Position numbers and translations under genes: made by a program | Shown here: positions 37,391-48,194 of the stretch, piece after piece | Layout of the letters: the number at the start of each line of letters is the position of its first letter | Position numbering within the stretch: the first letter of the stretch is position 1 | Notes under the pieces: generated by a model | The model's input: the letters and a program-made list of their open reading frames with translations, nothing else | The model's database searches: none | What the model was told of the DNA's origin: nothing | Source of the DNA: Polynucleobacter sp. UB-Piko-W3 | GTDB lineage: Bacteria; Pseudomonadota; Gammaproteobacteria; Burkholderiales; Burkholderiaceae | Assembly (NCBI RefSeq): GCF_018881635.1 | Contig: NZ_JACVPY010000002.1 | Span: 153,374-217,373 of the forward strand | Length of the DNA stretch: 64,000 bases | Reading direction: 5' to 3'

Positions 37391-39991
37391 TTAAGCCCCC
37401 AAAGCCTCAAGCAACTCTGTCTCTAACTGGATCTGTAATTTAGGATTCTTACCTAAGTTAGCAGCATCGAGTAGTAATACATCTTCCACTCTTTCGCCAA
37501 GTGTATTGATGCGTGCGGTATGAATCGATACCTGATGTTTGGCTAGAACTCTAGAGATTGTGTAGAGCAAGCCGGTACGGTCACTGGCAGATAGCGCGAG
37601 TGTGTAATATCTGCCGCGATCATCTGGAACCATATGAACGCGTGGTTGAATCGGGAAGGTGCGTGACTGCCTGGAGAGGCGACCCATGCTTGGGTTAGGC
37701 AAGGGGTCTGCATTGGTTAGGGCAGCGGTCAACTCAAACTCAACTAGTTGAATGATGTCTCGATAGCTACCGCCCTCATCTACCAAGGTGCTGCCAGATA
37801 TTTGGAAGGTATCTAAAGCATAACCATGACGTGTTGTATGAATGCGGGCATCCCAAATTGAGAAACCATGTCGTTCAAAGTAGGCGCAGATTCTAGCAAA
37901 GAGGTCTTCTTGGTCTTTCACGTAGACAGCAACTTGTAATCCTTCGCCAATCGGCGAGAGTCTGGCACTAACGATCGCTTTATCGCTGTTGACCTTGTTA
38001 TACAGATGTCGTGTGAGCCAAGCAATATCTGATGAATCCTGTCTTAAGAAGAACGCGACATCTAGTTGCTTCCAGAGCTCTTCATAGGACTCATCATCAA
38101 TGCCATAGAGACGCAATTTAGCTCTAGACTCTTCTTGATGTTGGGCTAGCTCTGAAGATGCATCAGGTTTAGCTCCACCCAAGACTCTGAGTGTGGCGCG
38201 ATAAAGGTCTTCTAAGAGCTTACCTTTCCAGGCATTCCAGACCTTAGGACTGGTACCACGCACGTCAGCTACGGTTAATAAGTAAAGTGCAGTCAGGTGG
38301 CGTTCATCACCTACTTTTTTGGCAAATGCTCTGACGACATCTGGGTCAGTAATGTCTTGCTTCTGAGCTGTCTGGCTCATATTCAGGTGTTCGGCAACTA
38401 GCCACACTACGAGCTCAGTATCTTTTTTATCTAAACCATGTTCTTTAGCAAACTTACGGACATCAGCTCTACCAAGCTCTGAGTGATCGCCGCCGCGGCC
38501 TTTGGCAATGTCATGGAACAGGGCGGCTATTACTAATAACCATGGCTTTTCAAAGTGAGCAATGAGGCCACTGCAGAAAGGAAATTCATGGGTATGCTCG
38601 ATTACCATGAAACGACGTACATTGCGAAGGACCATCAGAATATGTTGATCCACTGTATAGACATGAAATAAGTCATGTTGCATCTGTCCAACAATTCTTC
38701 TAAAGGCGGGCAGGTAGCGACCTAAGACGCTAGTGCGATTCATGAGCTGAAATGCGCGAGTAACACCATCAGGTTGTTTCAGTAGCTCCATAAAAAGCGC
38801 TTTATTAACTGGGGCTGCGCGCCATTTACTATCCATTTTTTGACGAGCGTTATACAAGGCTCTAAAAATAGTCGCAGAGAGACTCTTCACATTGGATGTT
38901 TGAGCAAATACCAAAAAGGTTCGCAGAATTTGCTCAGGATGTTTTTGGTAAAGCTGCGGATCAGTAATATCCAGAACCCCTTGTCGCTCAATGAAATACT
39001 CATTCCCTTCACCAGGAATGGTATGAGTTGTTTTCGACTCTTGTGGAAATAGGAGCGCTTCAATGTTTTGTAAAAGCACATCATTGAGTTGATTGACCGC
39101 TTTTGCAGCCCAGTAGTAGCGACGCATAATCGCTTCACTGGCTAGTCGAGAAGATTCTTCTTCAATACCCATGGACTTGGCTAAGGCGGTCTGTAAATCA
39201 AAGACAATCACATCTTGCCTTCGCCCTGCCAGTAAATGGAGGTTTGCCCGCAGCGTCTCTAAAAAACGCTGATTGCGGTTCAGTTCGGTGAGCTCACGTT
39301 GGGTTAATAAGCCTGCTTCATTTAAGTCCTTAAAAGTATCGCCTAGTAATGCTGCTTTACTAACCCACGAAATGATTTGTAGATCTCGCAATCCACCGGG
39401 ACTCTCTTTGCAGTTGGGCTCTAGCGAATAGGGCGTGTCCTGATATTTATAGTGCCGCTGAATTTGCTCTGCCAGCTTTGCCTGGAAGAAGGCCTTGGGA
39501 TCCATGGCGGCTTCAAACGCCTTTGTGAATTCTTTTAACAGCGATCTTTTACCGCAGATGAATCGCGCCTCAAGTAAAGAAGTGCGTACAGTGATATCTT
39601 GCTCGGACTCCGAAGTGCATTCAGCAACTGTCCTTACTGAAGAGGCAATCTCTAGACCAGCATCCCAGCAGCTAGCAACATATTGCTCAACCTTCTTCGA
39701 TAAGGATTGGGCCAACTCAGTATTTGTGGGAAGTAATATGAGGATATCAATATCAGAGTAAGGGAATAGTGAGCTTCTACCGTACCCCCCAACTGCAAGC
39801 AAAGTAGCGTCATTATTTAAACCACAATCGCTCCAAAACTGAGTGAGAAGCTGATCTGTGACTTTGCTTAACTGCTTTGTTAGTTTGCCAACAGCTTGAG
39901 TTTTTTTAAACTCCGTGTAGGCAGTATCTCGTGCAGTGCGCAGACTTGCAGCATCGGTAATTTGATTTGTCTCTTGCTGCAAATCGCTCAT
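37391..39991 (-). CDS. glnD: Bifunctional [protein-PII] uridylyltransferase/uridylyl-removing enzyme
   Basis: An 866-residue nitrogen sensor that uridylylates PII when glutamine is low and removes UMP when it is high. The nucleotidyltransferase domain has [19 protein letters not shown] (about residues 66-84). The central HD hydrolase domain has [15 protein letters not shown] near 495. Two C-terminal ACT domains (about 690-765 and 800-866), which bind glutamine, contain [20 protein letters not shown] and [20 protein letters not shown]. All domains are complete. It lies four bases downstream of map, an association also seen in E. coli. Confidence 0.97.
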   Translation of the reverse strand: MSDLQQETNQITDAASLRTARDTAYTEFKKTQAVGKLTKQLSKVTDQLLTQFWSDCGLNNDATLLAVGGYGRSSLFPYSDIDILILLPTNTELAQSLSKKVEQYVASCWDAGLEIASSVRTVAECTSESEQDITVRTSLLEARFICGKRSLLKEFTKAFEAAMDPKAFFQAKLAEQIQRHYKYQDTPYSLEPNCKESPGGLRDLQIISWVSKAALLGDTFKDLNEAGLLTQRELTELNRNQRFLETLRANLHLLAGRRQDVIVFDLQTALAKSMGIEEESSRLASEAIMRRYYWAAKAVNQLNDVLLQNIEALLFPQESKTTHTIPGEGNEYFIERQGVLDITDPQLYQKHPEQILRTFLVFAQTSNVKSLSATIFRALYNARQKMDSKWRAAPVNKALFMELLKQPDGVTRAFQLMNRTSVLGRYLPAFRRIVGQMQHDLFHVYTVDQHILMVLRNVRRFMVIEHTHEFPFCSGLIAHFEKPWLLVIAALFHDIAKGRGGDHSELGRADVRKFAKEHGLDKKDTELVVWLVAEHLNMSQTAQKQDITDPDVVRAFAKKVGDERHLTALYLLTVADVRGTSPKVWNAWKGKLLEDLYRATLRVLGGAKPDASSELAQHQEESRAKLRLYGIDDESYEELWKQLDVAFFLRQDSSDIAWLTRHLYNKVNSDKAIVSARLSPIGEGLQVAVYVKDQEDLFARICAYFERHGFSIWDARIHTTRHGYALDTFQISGSTLVDEGGSYRDIIQLVEFELTAALTNADPLPNPSMGRLSRQSRTFPIQPRVHMVPDDRGRYYTLALSASDRTGLLYTISRVLAKHQVSIHTARINTLGERVEDVLLLDAANLGKNPKLQIQLETELLEALGA

Positions 39992-39995
39992 AGAT

Positions 39996-40832
39996 TTAAG
40001 CGCTAGCTAGCGATGGTCTAAAAGAAAGACCTTTGACGCAATCAGGCGCAGGATTGCTACCTTCAGACCAGGTTAAGACCTCAACACCAGTTTGTGTAAC
40101 TAGAAGGGTGTGTTCCCACTGTGCGGACAGGCTGCGATCTTTTGTTTTGACTGTCCACTGATCTGGCATCGTGCGAATATCACGACGGCCAGCATTAATC
40201 ATCGGTTCGATTGTGAAAGTCATGCCAGCAACGAGTTTTTCACCCGTACCAGGTTTTCCATAGTGAAGAATTTGCGGATCTTGATGAAATACTTTGCCGA
40301 TGCCATGACCACAATACTCACGCACTACTGAGTAGCCAGATTTTTCTGCATGAGTTTGGATCACATGACCAATATCACCGAGTGATGCTCCGGGTTTAAC
40401 CTCTGCAATACCGAGCCACATACATTCAAAAGTAATTTGGGTAAGACGTTTTGCCATGACAGAAACTTCACCCACCATGAACATTCGACTGGTGTCGCCG
40501 TAATAGCCATCGGGAGTAATCACCGTGATATCTAAATTAACAACATCACCACTCTTTAAAACTTTGTCACCCGGGATGCCATGACAAATTACATCATTGA
40601 CTGAGGTGCAAATAGAGGCTGGAAATGGTGGGTAGCCAGGAGGCTGGTAGTTGAGTGGTGCGGGAATGGTCTTTTGGACATCGCGCATGTACTCATGGCA
40701 AATTCGGTCTAATTCTCCGGTGGTCACTCCAGCTTTGACATGGGGCGCCACATGATCCAAAACTTCGCTAGCCAAGCGTCCAGCTTCGCGCATTCCAAGG
40801 ATGTCTTTTTCTGCAGTAAATACACTATTCAT
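39996..40832 (-). CDS. map: Methionine aminopeptidase, type I
   Basis: A 278-residue metalloenzyme that removes the initiator methionine from nascent proteins. The metal ligands are all present: D in VNLDITV, D in YGDTSRMF, H in [11 protein letters not shown] in TIEPMIN and E in AQWEHTLL. It diverges from rpsB over a 268-base spacer; map next to rpsB-tsf is a widely conserved arrangement. A short C-terminal extension beyond the last motif ([16 protein letters not shown]) is not part of the core fold. Confidence 0.97.
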   Translation of the reverse strand: MNSVFTAEKDILGMREAGRLASEVLDHVAPHVKAGVTTGELDRICHEYMRDVQKTIPAPLNYQPPGYPPFPASICTSVNDVICHGIPGDKVLKSGDVVNLDITVITPDGYYGDTSRMFMVGEVSVMAKRLTQITFECMWLGIAEVKPGASLGDIGHVIQTHAEKSGYSVVREYCGHGIGKVFHQDPQILHYGKPGTGEKLVAGMTFTIEPMINAGRRDIRTMPDQWTVKTKDRSLSAQWEHTLLVTQTGVEVLTWSEGSNPAPDCVKGLSFRPSLASA

Positions 40833-40986
40833 TCCTTGATTATCAACGACTTGGATAGTTTTGACTCGGCGAGATTGCTTAAAATTTAGGCAAGTGCCTA
40901 CTTTGGAAGGTCTCTAGCGCTACTTTTATGCCTCTTTACCTTGTCTGATGCTGGGCTAGGGCTAGCTAGAGCATTGATATTTAAGC

Positions 40987-40992
40987 TATAAT
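40987..40992 (+). promoter_or_regulatory. Probable -10 box of the rpsB promoter
   Basis: A perfect TATAAT in GCTATAATTTTGG, 109 bases upstream of the rpsB ATG. No good -35 hexamer is found at 16-18 bases, so the promoter is incomplete by consensus, but the position leaves a long leader as known for rpsB. Confidence 0.5.
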
Positions 40993-41020
40993 TTTGGTCT
41001 CAGGTCTTTTTTGGACTTGA

Positions 41021-41100
41021 AATCGCAAGTTGAGCCTTCCAGGGTGGCGTTTTTTAGCGCAGCTAGGACTCAACTTTAGAACCAACCCTTAGGAGAAGTT
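41021..41100 (+). promoter_or_regulatory. Structured rpsB 5' leader, candidate S2 autoregulatory element
   Basis: Long-range arms AAGTTGAG (41027-41034) and CTCAACTT (41069-41076) enclose a second hairpin around a T run (AGGGTGGCG...AGCGC). The leader ends with an AGGAGAA ribosome site before the rpsB ATG. In enterobacteria and relatives S2 binds its own mRNA leader to repress rpsB-tsf; this structure is placed where such an element would be. The function here is inferred. Confidence 0.45.
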
Positions 41101-41850
41101 ATGTCAGTAACGATGCGTCAAATGCTGGAAGCCGGTTGCCATTTTGGTCACCAAACGCGCTTCTGGTCCCCAAAGATGGCCCCATTTATTTTCGGTCATC
41201 GCAACAAAATCCACATCATTAACTTGGAAAAAACATTGCCAATGTTTCAGGACGCCCTGAAATTTGCAAAACAAGTTTCTGCTAATCGTGGCACGATTTT
41301 ATTTGTTGGTACTAAGCGTCAATCACGCGAGATCATTGCTGAAGAAGCAACTCGTGCTGGTATGCCTTATATCGATAGCCGTTGGTTGGGCGGTACTCTC
41401 ACCAATTTCAAAACAGTTAAAGGCTCCCTCAAGCGCTTGAAAGACATGGAAGTTGCTAAAGAAGCAGGCGACTGGGAAAAGCTTTCTAAGAAAGAAGCCT
41501 TGACTAATGACCGTGATCTCGACAAATTGCAAAAAGCACTTGGCGGTATCAAAGATTTGAACGGTGTTCCTGACGCTATTTTTGTAGTGGACGTCGGTTA
41601 TCACAAGATTGCGATAACTGAAGCTAACAAGCTTGGCATTCCAGTCATTGCTGTTGTAGATACCAACCACTCGCCAGAAGGTATTGATTACATCATTCCT
41701 GGTAACGATGACTCTAGTAAAGCGGTAACCCTTTACACGCGCGGCATTGCCGATGCAATCTTAGATGGTCGTGCAAATGCAGTTCAGGAAGTATTGACTG
41801 CCATTAAAGAGGGTGAAGAAGAATTTGTTGAAGAAGGGAAAGCTGAATAA
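41101..41850 (+). CDS. rpsB: 30S ribosomal protein S2
   Basis: A 249-residue S2 protein with the family opening [19 protein letters not shown] and the blocks [25 protein letters not shown] and PGNDDSS. It binds the 30S subunit with S1 and S21. It has a strong AGGAG site, a structured leader, and overlaps the tsf ATG by one base (TAATG). It opens the conserved rpsB-tsf-pyrH-frr translation cluster. Confidence 0.98.
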   Translation: MSVTMRQMLEAGCHFGHQTRFWSPKMAPFIFGHRNKIHIINLEKTLPMFQDALKFAKQVSANRGTILFVGTKRQSREIIAEEATRAGMPYIDSRWLGGTLTNFKTVKGSLKRLKDMEVAKEAGDWEKLSKKEALTNDRDLDKLQKALGGIKDLNGVPDAIFVVDVGYHKIAITEANKLGIPVIAVVDTNHSPEGIDYIIPGNDDSSKAVTLYTRGIADAILDGRANAVQEVLTAIKEGEEEFVEEGKAE

Positions 41851-42734
41851 TGGCCGCCATCACAGCTGCAATGGTTGGCGAGTTACGCGCCAAGACTGAT
41901 GCTCCAATGATGGAGTGCAAAAAGGCTTTAACCGAGGCTGATGGTGATATGGCACGTGCAGAAGAAATTCTGCGTGTAAAGCTGGGTAGTAAAGCTGGTA
42001 AAGCTGCTTCTCGTGTCACTGCTGAAGGTATTGTTGCTTCATTCATCAACGGTAATAACGGTGCCTTACTTGAAGTGAACTGCGAAACCGATTTCGTTTC
42101 TAAGAATGACGATTTCTTGGCATTTACAAACGATTGCGTCAAGTTGGTTTCTGAAAAGAACCCAGCTGACGTTGCTGCTTTATTGGCATTGCCACTCAAC
42201 GGTAAGACGGTTGATGAAGTTCGTAGCGCATTGATCGGTAAGATCGGTGAAAACATCATGCCGCGTCGCTTTAAGCGTTTTGCTGGAAGCAGTAAGTTGG
42301 TCTCCTATCTCCATGGCACCCGCATTGGTGTAATGGTTGAGTTCGAAGGTGACGAAACTGCCGCTAAGGATGTAGCAATGCATATTGCTGCAATGAAGCC
42401 TGTGGCTCTATCTACGGCCGATGTTCCTGCTGAATCTATTGCGATTGAGCGTAGCGTTGCTGTACAGAAGGCTGCTGAATCTGGCAAACCACCAGAAATC
42501 GTCGAGAAGATGGTTGAAGGTTCTATTCAGAAGTACCTCAAAGAGGTTTCTTTGTTAAACCAAACTTTCGTGAAGAACGACAAGCAAACTGTTGAGCAAA
42601 TGCTCAAGGCTGCAAATACAACAATCAAGGGTTTCACCATGTTTGTTGTAGGTGAGGGCATTGAGAAGCGTCAAGACGACTTTGCGGCTGAAGTTGCTGC
42701 TCAGGTAGCTGCTGCCTCTAAAGCGACTGCTTAA
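41850..42734 (+). CDS. tsf: Elongation factor Ts
   Basis: A 294-residue guanine-nucleotide exchange factor for EF-Tu. An N-terminal UBA-like domain ([22 protein letters not shown]) is followed by the core, which contains the [10 protein letters not shown] block that contacts EF-Tu, and a second core subdomain and C-terminal module. Its ATG overlaps the rpsB stop, so translation is coupled. A strong terminator follows. Confidence 0.98.
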   Translation: MAAITAAMVGELRAKTDAPMMECKKALTEADGDMARAEEILRVKLGSKAGKAASRVTAEGIVASFINGNNGALLEVNCETDFVSKNDDFLAFTNDCVKLVSEKNPADVAALLALPLNGKTVDEVRSALIGKIGENIMPRRFKRFAGSSKLVSYLHGTRIGVMVEFEGDETAAKDVAMHIAAMKPVALSTADVPAESIAIERSVAVQKAAESGKPPEIVEKMVEGSIQKYLKEVSLLNQTFVKNDKQTVEQMLKAANTTIKGFTMFVVGEGIEKRQDDFAAEVAAQVAAASKATA

Positions 42735-42775
42735 TTAGCCATCTTGGGGCATTCCCCAGTTGGTCGGTAATACCC

Positions 42776-42820
42776 AAAAGGGCATAGAAACTCAGGTTTC
42801 TATGCCCTTTTGTTTGATCT
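42776..42820 (+). terminator. Intrinsic terminator after tsf
   Basis: AAAGGGCATAGAAAC pairs with GTTTCTATGCCCTTT (arms 42777-42791 and 42796-42810) around a four-base loop TCAG, followed by TGTTTG. It separates rpsB-tsf from pyrH. Confidence 0.88.
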
Positions 42821-42839
42821 TTCCCAAGCCCTTTATAAT
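42810..42839 (+). promoter_or_regulatory. Candidate pyrH promoter
   Basis: A perfect TATAAT (42834-42839) lies 18 bases after TTGTTT (42810-42815). It directly follows the tsf terminator, about 80 bases before pyrH. Confidence 0.5.
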
Positions 42840-42920
42840 TTAGCCAAGATATTAAAAAGTGCTTAAAGATCAATAAGCTAAGTAAGTAAATTACTTGGCA
42901 AATTACGGAAAAATAAAAAT

Positions 42921-43631
42921 ATGCCAGCCTATAAACGCGTCCTCCTCAAACTATCTGGTGAAGCCCTTATGGGTGATGATGCTTTTGGTATCAACCCAGT
43001 AACCATTGATTCCATGGTTGCAGAAATAGCTCAAGTGGTCAGTAGCGGCATTGAGCTGGCTATTGTGATTGGCGGGGGCAATATTTTCCGAGGTGTTGCT
43101 GGTGGTGCTGCTGGTATGGATCGGGCTACTGCAGATTACATGGGTATGTTGGCCACCATGATGAATTCCCTCGCATTACAAGATGCTTTGCGTCAAAAAG
43201 GTGTTGAAGCGCGAGTGCAATCAGCCCTTCGAATGGATCAAGTGGTTGAGCCTTACATTCGTCCGCGTGCAATTCGTGCGATGAGTGAAGGTAAGGTAGT
43301 GATCTTTGCGGCCGGTACAGGCAATCCATTCTTTACAACCGATACAGCAGCTGCTCTGCGCGGTGCTGAGATGGGTGTCGATGTCATGCTGAAGGCGACC
43401 AAGGTCGACGGCATTTATAGTGCTGATCCCGTCAAAGATCCAACGGCAACTTTATATAAGACCATTACATTTGATGAAGCAATCATTAAAAACTTGCAAG
43501 TCATGGATGCCACTGCATTTGCTTTATGCCGTGACCGTAAATTACCGATCAAAGTATTTTCGATTCTCAAGCCAGGTGCACTCATGCGCGTAGTAAATGG
43601 TGAATCTGAGGGTACTTTGGTACACGCTTAA
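42921..43631 (+). CDS. pyrH: UMP kinase
   Basis: A 236-residue hexameric kinase of the amino-acid-kinase fold that makes UDP from UMP. Motifs include [16 protein letters not shown] at the start, [29 protein letters not shown] and [13 protein letters not shown]. Its product feeds RNA, and also UDP-GlcNAc for lipid A made by the downstream genes. It has its own likely promoter after the tsf terminator. Confidence 0.98.
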   Translation: MPAYKRVLLKLSGEALMGDDAFGINPVTIDSMVAEIAQVVSSGIELAIVIGGGNIFRGVAGGAAGMDRATADYMGMLATMMNSLALQDALRQKGVEARVQSALRMDQVVEPYIRPRAIRAMSEGKVVIFAAGTGNPFFTTDTAAALRGAEMGVDVMLKATKVDGIYSADPVKDPTATLYKTITFDEAIIKNLQVMDATAFALCRDRKLPIKVFSILKPGALMRVVNGESEGTLVHA

Positions 43632-43642
43632 TAGGAGGCCTG

Positions 43643-44203
43643 ATGTCTGCAGCAGAAATTAAATCCACCACCGATCAAAAGATGCAAAAGTCTCTTGAGT
43701 CTTTGAAAAGTAGTTTGGCAAAGATTCGCTCTGGACGTGCTAATCCTGGAATTTTGGAGCACATTCAGGTGGATTACTACGGTAATCCAACGCCATTGAG
43801 TCAAGTTGCCAGCTTAGGCTTAGCTGATGCCCGCACTATTAACGTTCAGCCATTTGAAAAGACCATGGTTGCTGCCATTGAAAAGGCGATTCGTGATTCT
43901 GATTTAGGCTTAAACCCAGCATCACAAGGCACCGTGATCCGTGTGCCAATGCCTGCTCTGACTGAAGAGCGCCGTCGTGAGTACACCAAGGTTGTGAAGA
44001 GTGAGGGCGAAGATACCAAGATTGCTGTCCGTAATTTACGCCGTGATGCCAATGAGCATTTAAAGCGCTTAACTAAAGATAAAGAAATTTCTGAGGATGA
44101 TGAGCGTCGTGCTACTGAGGATATTCAGAAGATGACAGACAAGGCTGTGATCGATATTGACAAAATTGTTTCTGAAAAAGAAAAAGAGATCATGACGGTT
44201 TAA
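43643..44203 (+). CDS. frr: Ribosome-recycling factor
   Basis: A 186-residue RRF with the family signature [12 protein letters not shown] and the C-terminal helices of the three-helix bundle ([31 protein letters not shown]). It releases ribosomes from mRNA after termination, with EF-G. A GGAGG site (43635-43639 region) precedes the ATG, and the gap after pyrH is 11 bases. Confidence 0.98.
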   Translation: MSAAEIKSTTDQKMQKSLESLKSSLAKIRSGRANPGILEHIQVDYYGNPTPLSQVASLGLADARTINVQPFEKTMVAAIEKAIRDSDLGLNPASQGTVIRVPMPALTEERRREYTKVVKSEGEDTKIAVRNLRRDANEHLKRLTKDKEISEDDERRATEDIQKMTDKAVIDIDKIVSEKEKEIMTV

Positions 44204-44228
44204 GAGCCCGATTGAATTTAATTCTGTC

Positions 44229-45002
44229 ATGACCCAACACCTCAGTTCAACCCAAGATATTCCAGAGTTCAGTACGATTCCTCGCCATGTGACAATCATC
44301 ATGGATGGTAACGGTCGTTGGGCCGGCAAACGCATGATGCCTCGTGTAGCGGGGCACTCTGAGGGTTTGTCTGCGGTTCGTAAGATTGTTCAAGAGTGTC
44401 ACCGCAGCGGTGTTCAATACCTGACTATTTTTGCGTTTAGTTCTGAGAACTGGCGTCGCCCTCCAGAAGAAGTCGGTTTTTTGATGAAACTATTTCTTAA
44501 ATCCCTGAAAGGTGAGATCGCTCGCCTTGTAGAAAATGATATTTGTTTGCGCGTGATTGGTGATTTGAGTCGTTTTGATCCAGCCATCCAAGAAATGGTT
44601 CGGTTTTCCGAAGAAAAGACTGCTGGGTGTAAAGCGATTACCTTAACCGTTGCTGCGAACTATGGTGGCCGCTGGGATATCTTGCAAGCCATGCGCCGTT
44701 GCCTAGAAGTTAATCCTAATCTGAAGCCAGAGCAAGTGACCGAGGAGCTGCTTGCGCCCCATCTTTCAATGGCCTACGCTCCAGAGCCAGATTTATTTAT
44801 TCGTACCGGTGGCGAGCAGCGTGTGAGCAACTTCTTGTTGTGGCAGCTGGCTTATACAGAGCTGTATTTCACGGATGTTTTATGGCCTGAGTTTGATGAG
44901 CTTGAGCTGCGTAAGGCGTTTCATTGGTTTAGTCAGCGTGAGCGCCGCTTTGGTCGCACTAGCGCTCAGCTTGCATCGCAAGCCTTGAGTGACGCAGTCT
45001 GA
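44229..45002 (+). CDS. uppS: Undecaprenyl diphosphate synthase
   Basis: A 257-residue cis-prenyltransferase that builds the C55 carrier lipid for peptidoglycan and LPS. The diphosphate-binding motif [15 protein letters not shown] (catalytic Asp in MDGNGRW) lies near residue 25, then [11 protein letters not shown], and the C-terminal [18 protein letters not shown]. Here the common RPS/E in RTGGE is followed by [10 protein letters not shown] as usual. It lies between frr and cdsA, the standard order. Confidence 0.97.
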   Translation: MTQHLSSTQDIPEFSTIPRHVTIIMDGNGRWAGKRMMPRVAGHSEGLSAVRKIVQECHRSGVQYLTIFAFSSENWRRPPEEVGFLMKLFLKSLKGEIARLVENDICLRVIGDLSRFDPAIQEMVRFSEEKTAGCKAITLTVAANYGGRWDILQAMRRCLEVNPNLKPEQVTEELLAPHLSMAYAPEPDLFIRTGGEQRVSNFLLWQLAYTELYFTDVLWPEFDELELRKAFHWFSQRERRFGRTSAQLASQALSDAV

Positions 45003-45021
45003 TTCTTTTAGTAGATCACCC

Positions 45022-45849
45022 ATGCTAAAAACCCGAGTGATTACTGCCCTTGTTCTACTAGCAGTACTCTTACCCATCCTATTTCTACTGCCAGCTATTT
45101 ATATCGGCGCATTCTTCTTGGCAGCCTTATTAGCCGCCGCATGGGAATGGAGCACCTTACTGGCTCCGCAAGCTAGGCGGGCTGCTTGGCTCTATGCATT
45201 ATTTTGCTTGGCCATCATTTTATTTCTGTTAGGCATGCAAAACGCATCTTGGCAATTTGCATTACTGCTCTTATCGGTCATTTTTTGGTTCTTTGTGGCG
45301 CCATTTATTTTGGCAAAAGGCATCAACCTTTCTTTACAAAAATTACGCCCATTTTATGTGGTACTCGGTTTAATTTTATTTCCGGCAACTTGGTTTTCAC
45401 TAGTCTTCTTGCGGGAACTCGGCTTGGTATTTTTGTTAACCAGTATCGCTTTGGTTTGGGTTGCTGATATTGGCGCTTACTTTATTGGTAAGGCATTTGG
45501 TAAGCGCAAGTTGGCTATCCAAATCAGTCCCGGTAAGTCGATTGAGGGTGCTATTGGCGGTCTTGTACTTTCTTATGGCTATGCATTGCTCTGCGTGATC
45601 TATTTGCCTTTTGAATCTACTCTATTTGGAGCTTGGGCGATTCGTTTTGGCTGGGTAGCAATGTTTTTGATGGTGACGGTCTTAGTGGCCTTCAGTATCT
45701 TTGGCGATCTATTTGAGTCTCAGTTAAAGCGTTTGGCTGGAGTAAAAGATAGTAGTCATTTGTTGCCTGGGCATGGTGGCGTTCTTGATCGCGTTGATGC
45801 ATTGATTCCAACAATGCCAATTGCAGCACTACTAGCAGGATTTGTGTGA
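45022..45849 (+). CDS. cdsA: Phosphatidate cytidylyltransferase
   Basis: A 275-residue integral membrane enzyme that makes CDP-diacylglycerol for phospholipid synthesis. It has about seven or eight membrane segments and the C-terminal CDP-transferase signature [20 protein letters not shown] followed by GVLDRVDAL. The ATG at 45022 starts directly before the first membrane segment; a GTG at 44989, overlapping the uppS end, is an alternative. The stop overlaps the dxr start (TGATG). Confidence 0.95.
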   Translation: MLKTRVITALVLLAVLLPILFLLPAIYIGAFFLAALLAAAWEWSTLLAPQARRAAWLYALFCLAIILFLLGMQNASWQFALLLLSVIFWFFVAPFILAKGINLSLQKLRPFYVVLGLILFPATWFSLVFLRELGLVFLLTSIALVWVADIGAYFIGKAFGKRKLAIQISPGKSIEGAIGGLVLSYGYALLCVIYLPFESTLFGAWAIRFGWVAMFLMVTVLVAFSIFGDLFESQLKRLAGVKDSSHLLPGHGGVLDRVDALIPTMPIAALLAGFV

Positions 45850-47039
45850 TGACAATAAAGCGTGTCGCCATTTTGGGCTCGACAGGGTCTATCGGTGTTA
45901 ATACGCTGGATGTCATCCGCGCCCATCCAGATCGATTTAAGGTAGCCGCTCTTACGGCCGGCAAGCAAATTGATCGATTGGCGCAGCAGTGCGCGGAATT
46001 TAAGCCTGCTATTGCGGTTGTTGCAGATGCTGATGGTGCTACTCGCCTCATGCAAATATTACTTGACCAAAAAATCAATACGCAAGTGCTTTATGGTCCT
46101 CAGGCGCTTGTAAGCGCTGTTACAGATTCAGGATGTGACACCGTGATGGCTGCGATAGTTGGTGCAGCTGGTTTAGTGCCCACCTTAGCTGCTGCCAAAG
46201 CAGGTAAAAGAGTACTACTTGCCAATAAAGAAGCTTTAGTGATGTCCGGCAATTTATTTATGCAAGCGATGAAGGGGGGCGGAGGTGAGCTGCTGCCAAT
46301 TGATAGTGAGCACAATGCAATCTTTCAATGTCTTCCTCCTCAATTTTCTAAAACACCAAATCCAAGCCTGGGGGTGGAAGAGTTGTGGTTAACCGCCTCA
46401 GGCGGCCCTTTCAGAAATACCCCTCTGGAGCAATTGGGTGACATTACACCTGATCAAGCTTGCGCTCATCCAAATTGGGTCATGGGTAGAAAGATTTCAG
46501 TCGATTCAGCCACGATGATGAACAAGGGTCTCGAAGTGATTGAGGCTTTTTGGTTGTTTGGTTTACCTTTAGAAAAAATTAAAGTGTTGATTCATCCACA
46601 AAGCGTAGTGCATTCCATGGTGCGCTACCGAGATGGCTCTGTGATTGCGCAATTGGGTCAGCCAGATATGCGCACTCCTATCGCTTATGGTTTAGCGTGG
46701 CCAGAGCGTATCGAGGCTGGTGTTGCGCAATTGAATTTGACTCAATTGGCAGCGTTAAGCTTTTCCGAACCAGACTTGGCGCGCTTTCCTTGTTTGTCTT
46801 TGGCTTTTGCGGCTGCAAAAGCGGGAGGTACGGCACCTACAGTTCTCAATGCGGCTAATGAGATTGCGGTGGCAGCATTCTTGAATGAAGGTATGCCTTA
46901 TCTGGATATCTCCTCAGTTGTTGATAAGACATTAAATGCAATACCAGTTTCAGGTGCAGACTCAATCGAGTATATTTTGGATATTGATATACAAGCCCGA
47001 AAAGTGGCGCGTGATTGCATTAAATCTATTAGCCCTTAA
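45849..47039 (+). CDS. dxr: 1-deoxy-D-xylulose 5-phosphate reductoisomerase
   Basis: A 396-residue enzyme of the MEP isoprenoid pathway making 2-C-methyl-D-erythritol 4-phosphate. The NADPH motif [16 protein letters not shown] opens the protein. [12 protein letters not shown], the metal-binding [10 protein letters not shown] and the substrate loop [20 protein letters not shown] follow. The isoprenoid units supply the UppS reaction encoded nearby. The ATG at 45849 overlaps the cdsA stop by one base; a GTG three bases earlier is also in frame. Confidence 0.97.
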   Translation: MTIKRVAILGSTGSIGVNTLDVIRAHPDRFKVAALTAGKQIDRLAQQCAEFKPAIAVVADADGATRLMQILLDQKINTQVLYGPQALVSAVTDSGCDTVMAAIVGAAGLVPTLAAAKAGKRVLLANKEALVMSGNLFMQAMKGGGGELLPIDSEHNAIFQCLPPQFSKTPNPSLGVEELWLTASGGPFRNTPLEQLGDITPDQACAHPNWVMGRKISVDSATMMNKGLEVIEAFWLFGLPLEKIKVLIHPQSVVHSMVRYRDGSVIAQLGQPDMRTPIAYGLAWPERIEAGVAQLNLTQLAALSFSEPDLARFPCLSLAFAAAKAGGTAPTVLNAANEIAVAAFLNEGMPYLDISSVVDKTLNAIPVSGADSIEYILDIDIQARKVARDCIKSISP

Positions 47040-47063
47040 TTTAAAAAGTCATTAGGAATTCAT

Positions 47064-48194
47064 TTGCAGACACTGATTACTCTCGCTGCATTTTTAGTCA
47101 CCTTAGGCGTCCTCGTGAGCTTTCATGAGTTCGGACATTTTTTAGCTGCCCGCTTATGTGGAGTGCGCGTGCTCCGATTCGCGGTTGGCTTTGGTAAGCC
47201 AATATTTACTTATGTAGCAAACAATAAAACAGAGTGGGTGATCGCCTCTATTCCTCTGGGCGGTTATGTGAAGTTGCTTGATGGCCGTGATAGTCAGCAA
47301 ACGATTGCCACCACAGATGAGCTAGAGGCTTTTGATCACAAACCGCTGTGGCAGCGTTCCTTGATTGTTGCGGCCGGCCCATTTGCTAACTTCTTTTTAG
47401 CAGTCGTTTTATTTGCTGTGATTTATGTTTCTGGTGCACCACAATTGCCGGCGATATTAAAGGCTCCACCTGAAAATTCAGTGGCTGCCAAACTCGGTGT
47501 TGAAGGCGGGGATCGCGTGATTGGCTGGCAGATGCTAGCAAACTCAAATTCAGTACCCCTTTCTGATGAATTTGAATCCGTTCTCAGTTGGAATGCTTTG
47601 CGCTGGACTCTTTTAGACGCCCTTACTGGTGAGACCGGATTTTCCTTGGAAATGGAGACTCCTTCGGGCGGTCGCTATATCAAGACCTTTTTAGCCAAGG
47701 ATTTACCTCAGCTAAGCCCTCAAACTGACCCCATGTTGGCCCTTGGCATTTTGCCTCAGTCTGTGCCCCTCACGGATTGGGATCAGTTGAAGTTGGGCCC
47801 GCTTGATGCTATGGGATTTGCTGCCGAGAGGGTTTGGTTGATTACCAAGGTCTCCACAAGGCTAATGGCAGGGATTTTTACCGGAAATACCTCCGTAAAA
47901 CAGCTGGGAGGCCCCTTAAGTATTGCGGATATGGCGGGTAAGTCTGCCCAGGTAGGCTGGCAGCCATTTTTTGCATTTTTAGCACTTATAAGTATTAGCA
48001 TTGGCCTCTTGAATTTGCTCCCTTTTCCCATGTTAGATGGGGGGCAGCTCCTGTATGATGCATGGGAGTTAGTCGCTGGTAAGCGGATATCGATTTCGGT
48101 ACAAGAACAGTTCCAGAAGGTGGGCTTTTTACTACTGATTTCTTTGTCCCTTCTGGCCTTATTTAACGATTTACAACGCTACCTTTCACCTTGA
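47064..48194 (+). CDS. rseP: RIP metalloprotease RseP (site-2 protease), short form
   Basis: A 376-residue intramembrane zinc protease that cleaves anti-sigma factors and leftover signal peptides. The zinc motif FHEFGH lies at about residues 20-25 and the second motif LLPFPMLDGGQL near 318. Between them is one recognisable PDZ-like region (PPENSVAAKLGVEGGDRV). Usual RseP proteins are about 450 residues with two tandem PDZ domains, so one PDZ seems absent or much reduced here; no frameshift is apparent. The start is TTG at 47064 with AGGAATT upstream. Its stop overlaps the bamA start. Confidence 0.93.
   Translation: MQTLITLAAFLVTLGVLVSFHEFGHFLAARLCGVRVLRFAVGFGKPIFTYVANNKTEWVIASIPLGGYVKLLDGRDSQQTIATTDELEAFDHKPLWQRSLIVAAGPFANFFLAVVLFAVIYVSGAPQLPAILKAPPENSVAAKLGVEGGDRVIGWQMLANSNSVPLSDEFESVLSWNALRWTLLDALTGETGFSLEMETPSGGRYIKTFLAKDLPQLSPQTDPMLALGILPQSVPLTDWDQLKLGPLDAMGFAAERVWLITKVSTRLMAGIFTGNTSVKQLGGPLSIADMAGKSAQVGWQPFFAFLALISISIGLLNLLPFPMLDGGQLLYDAWELVAGKRISISVQEQFQKVGFLLLISLSLLALFNDLQRYLSP

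Noticed and set aside
41804-42259. 151-residue minus-strand ORF across the rpsB/tsf junction
   Set aside because: It lies opposite two ribosomal-factor genes with strong coding support and has no homologous features.
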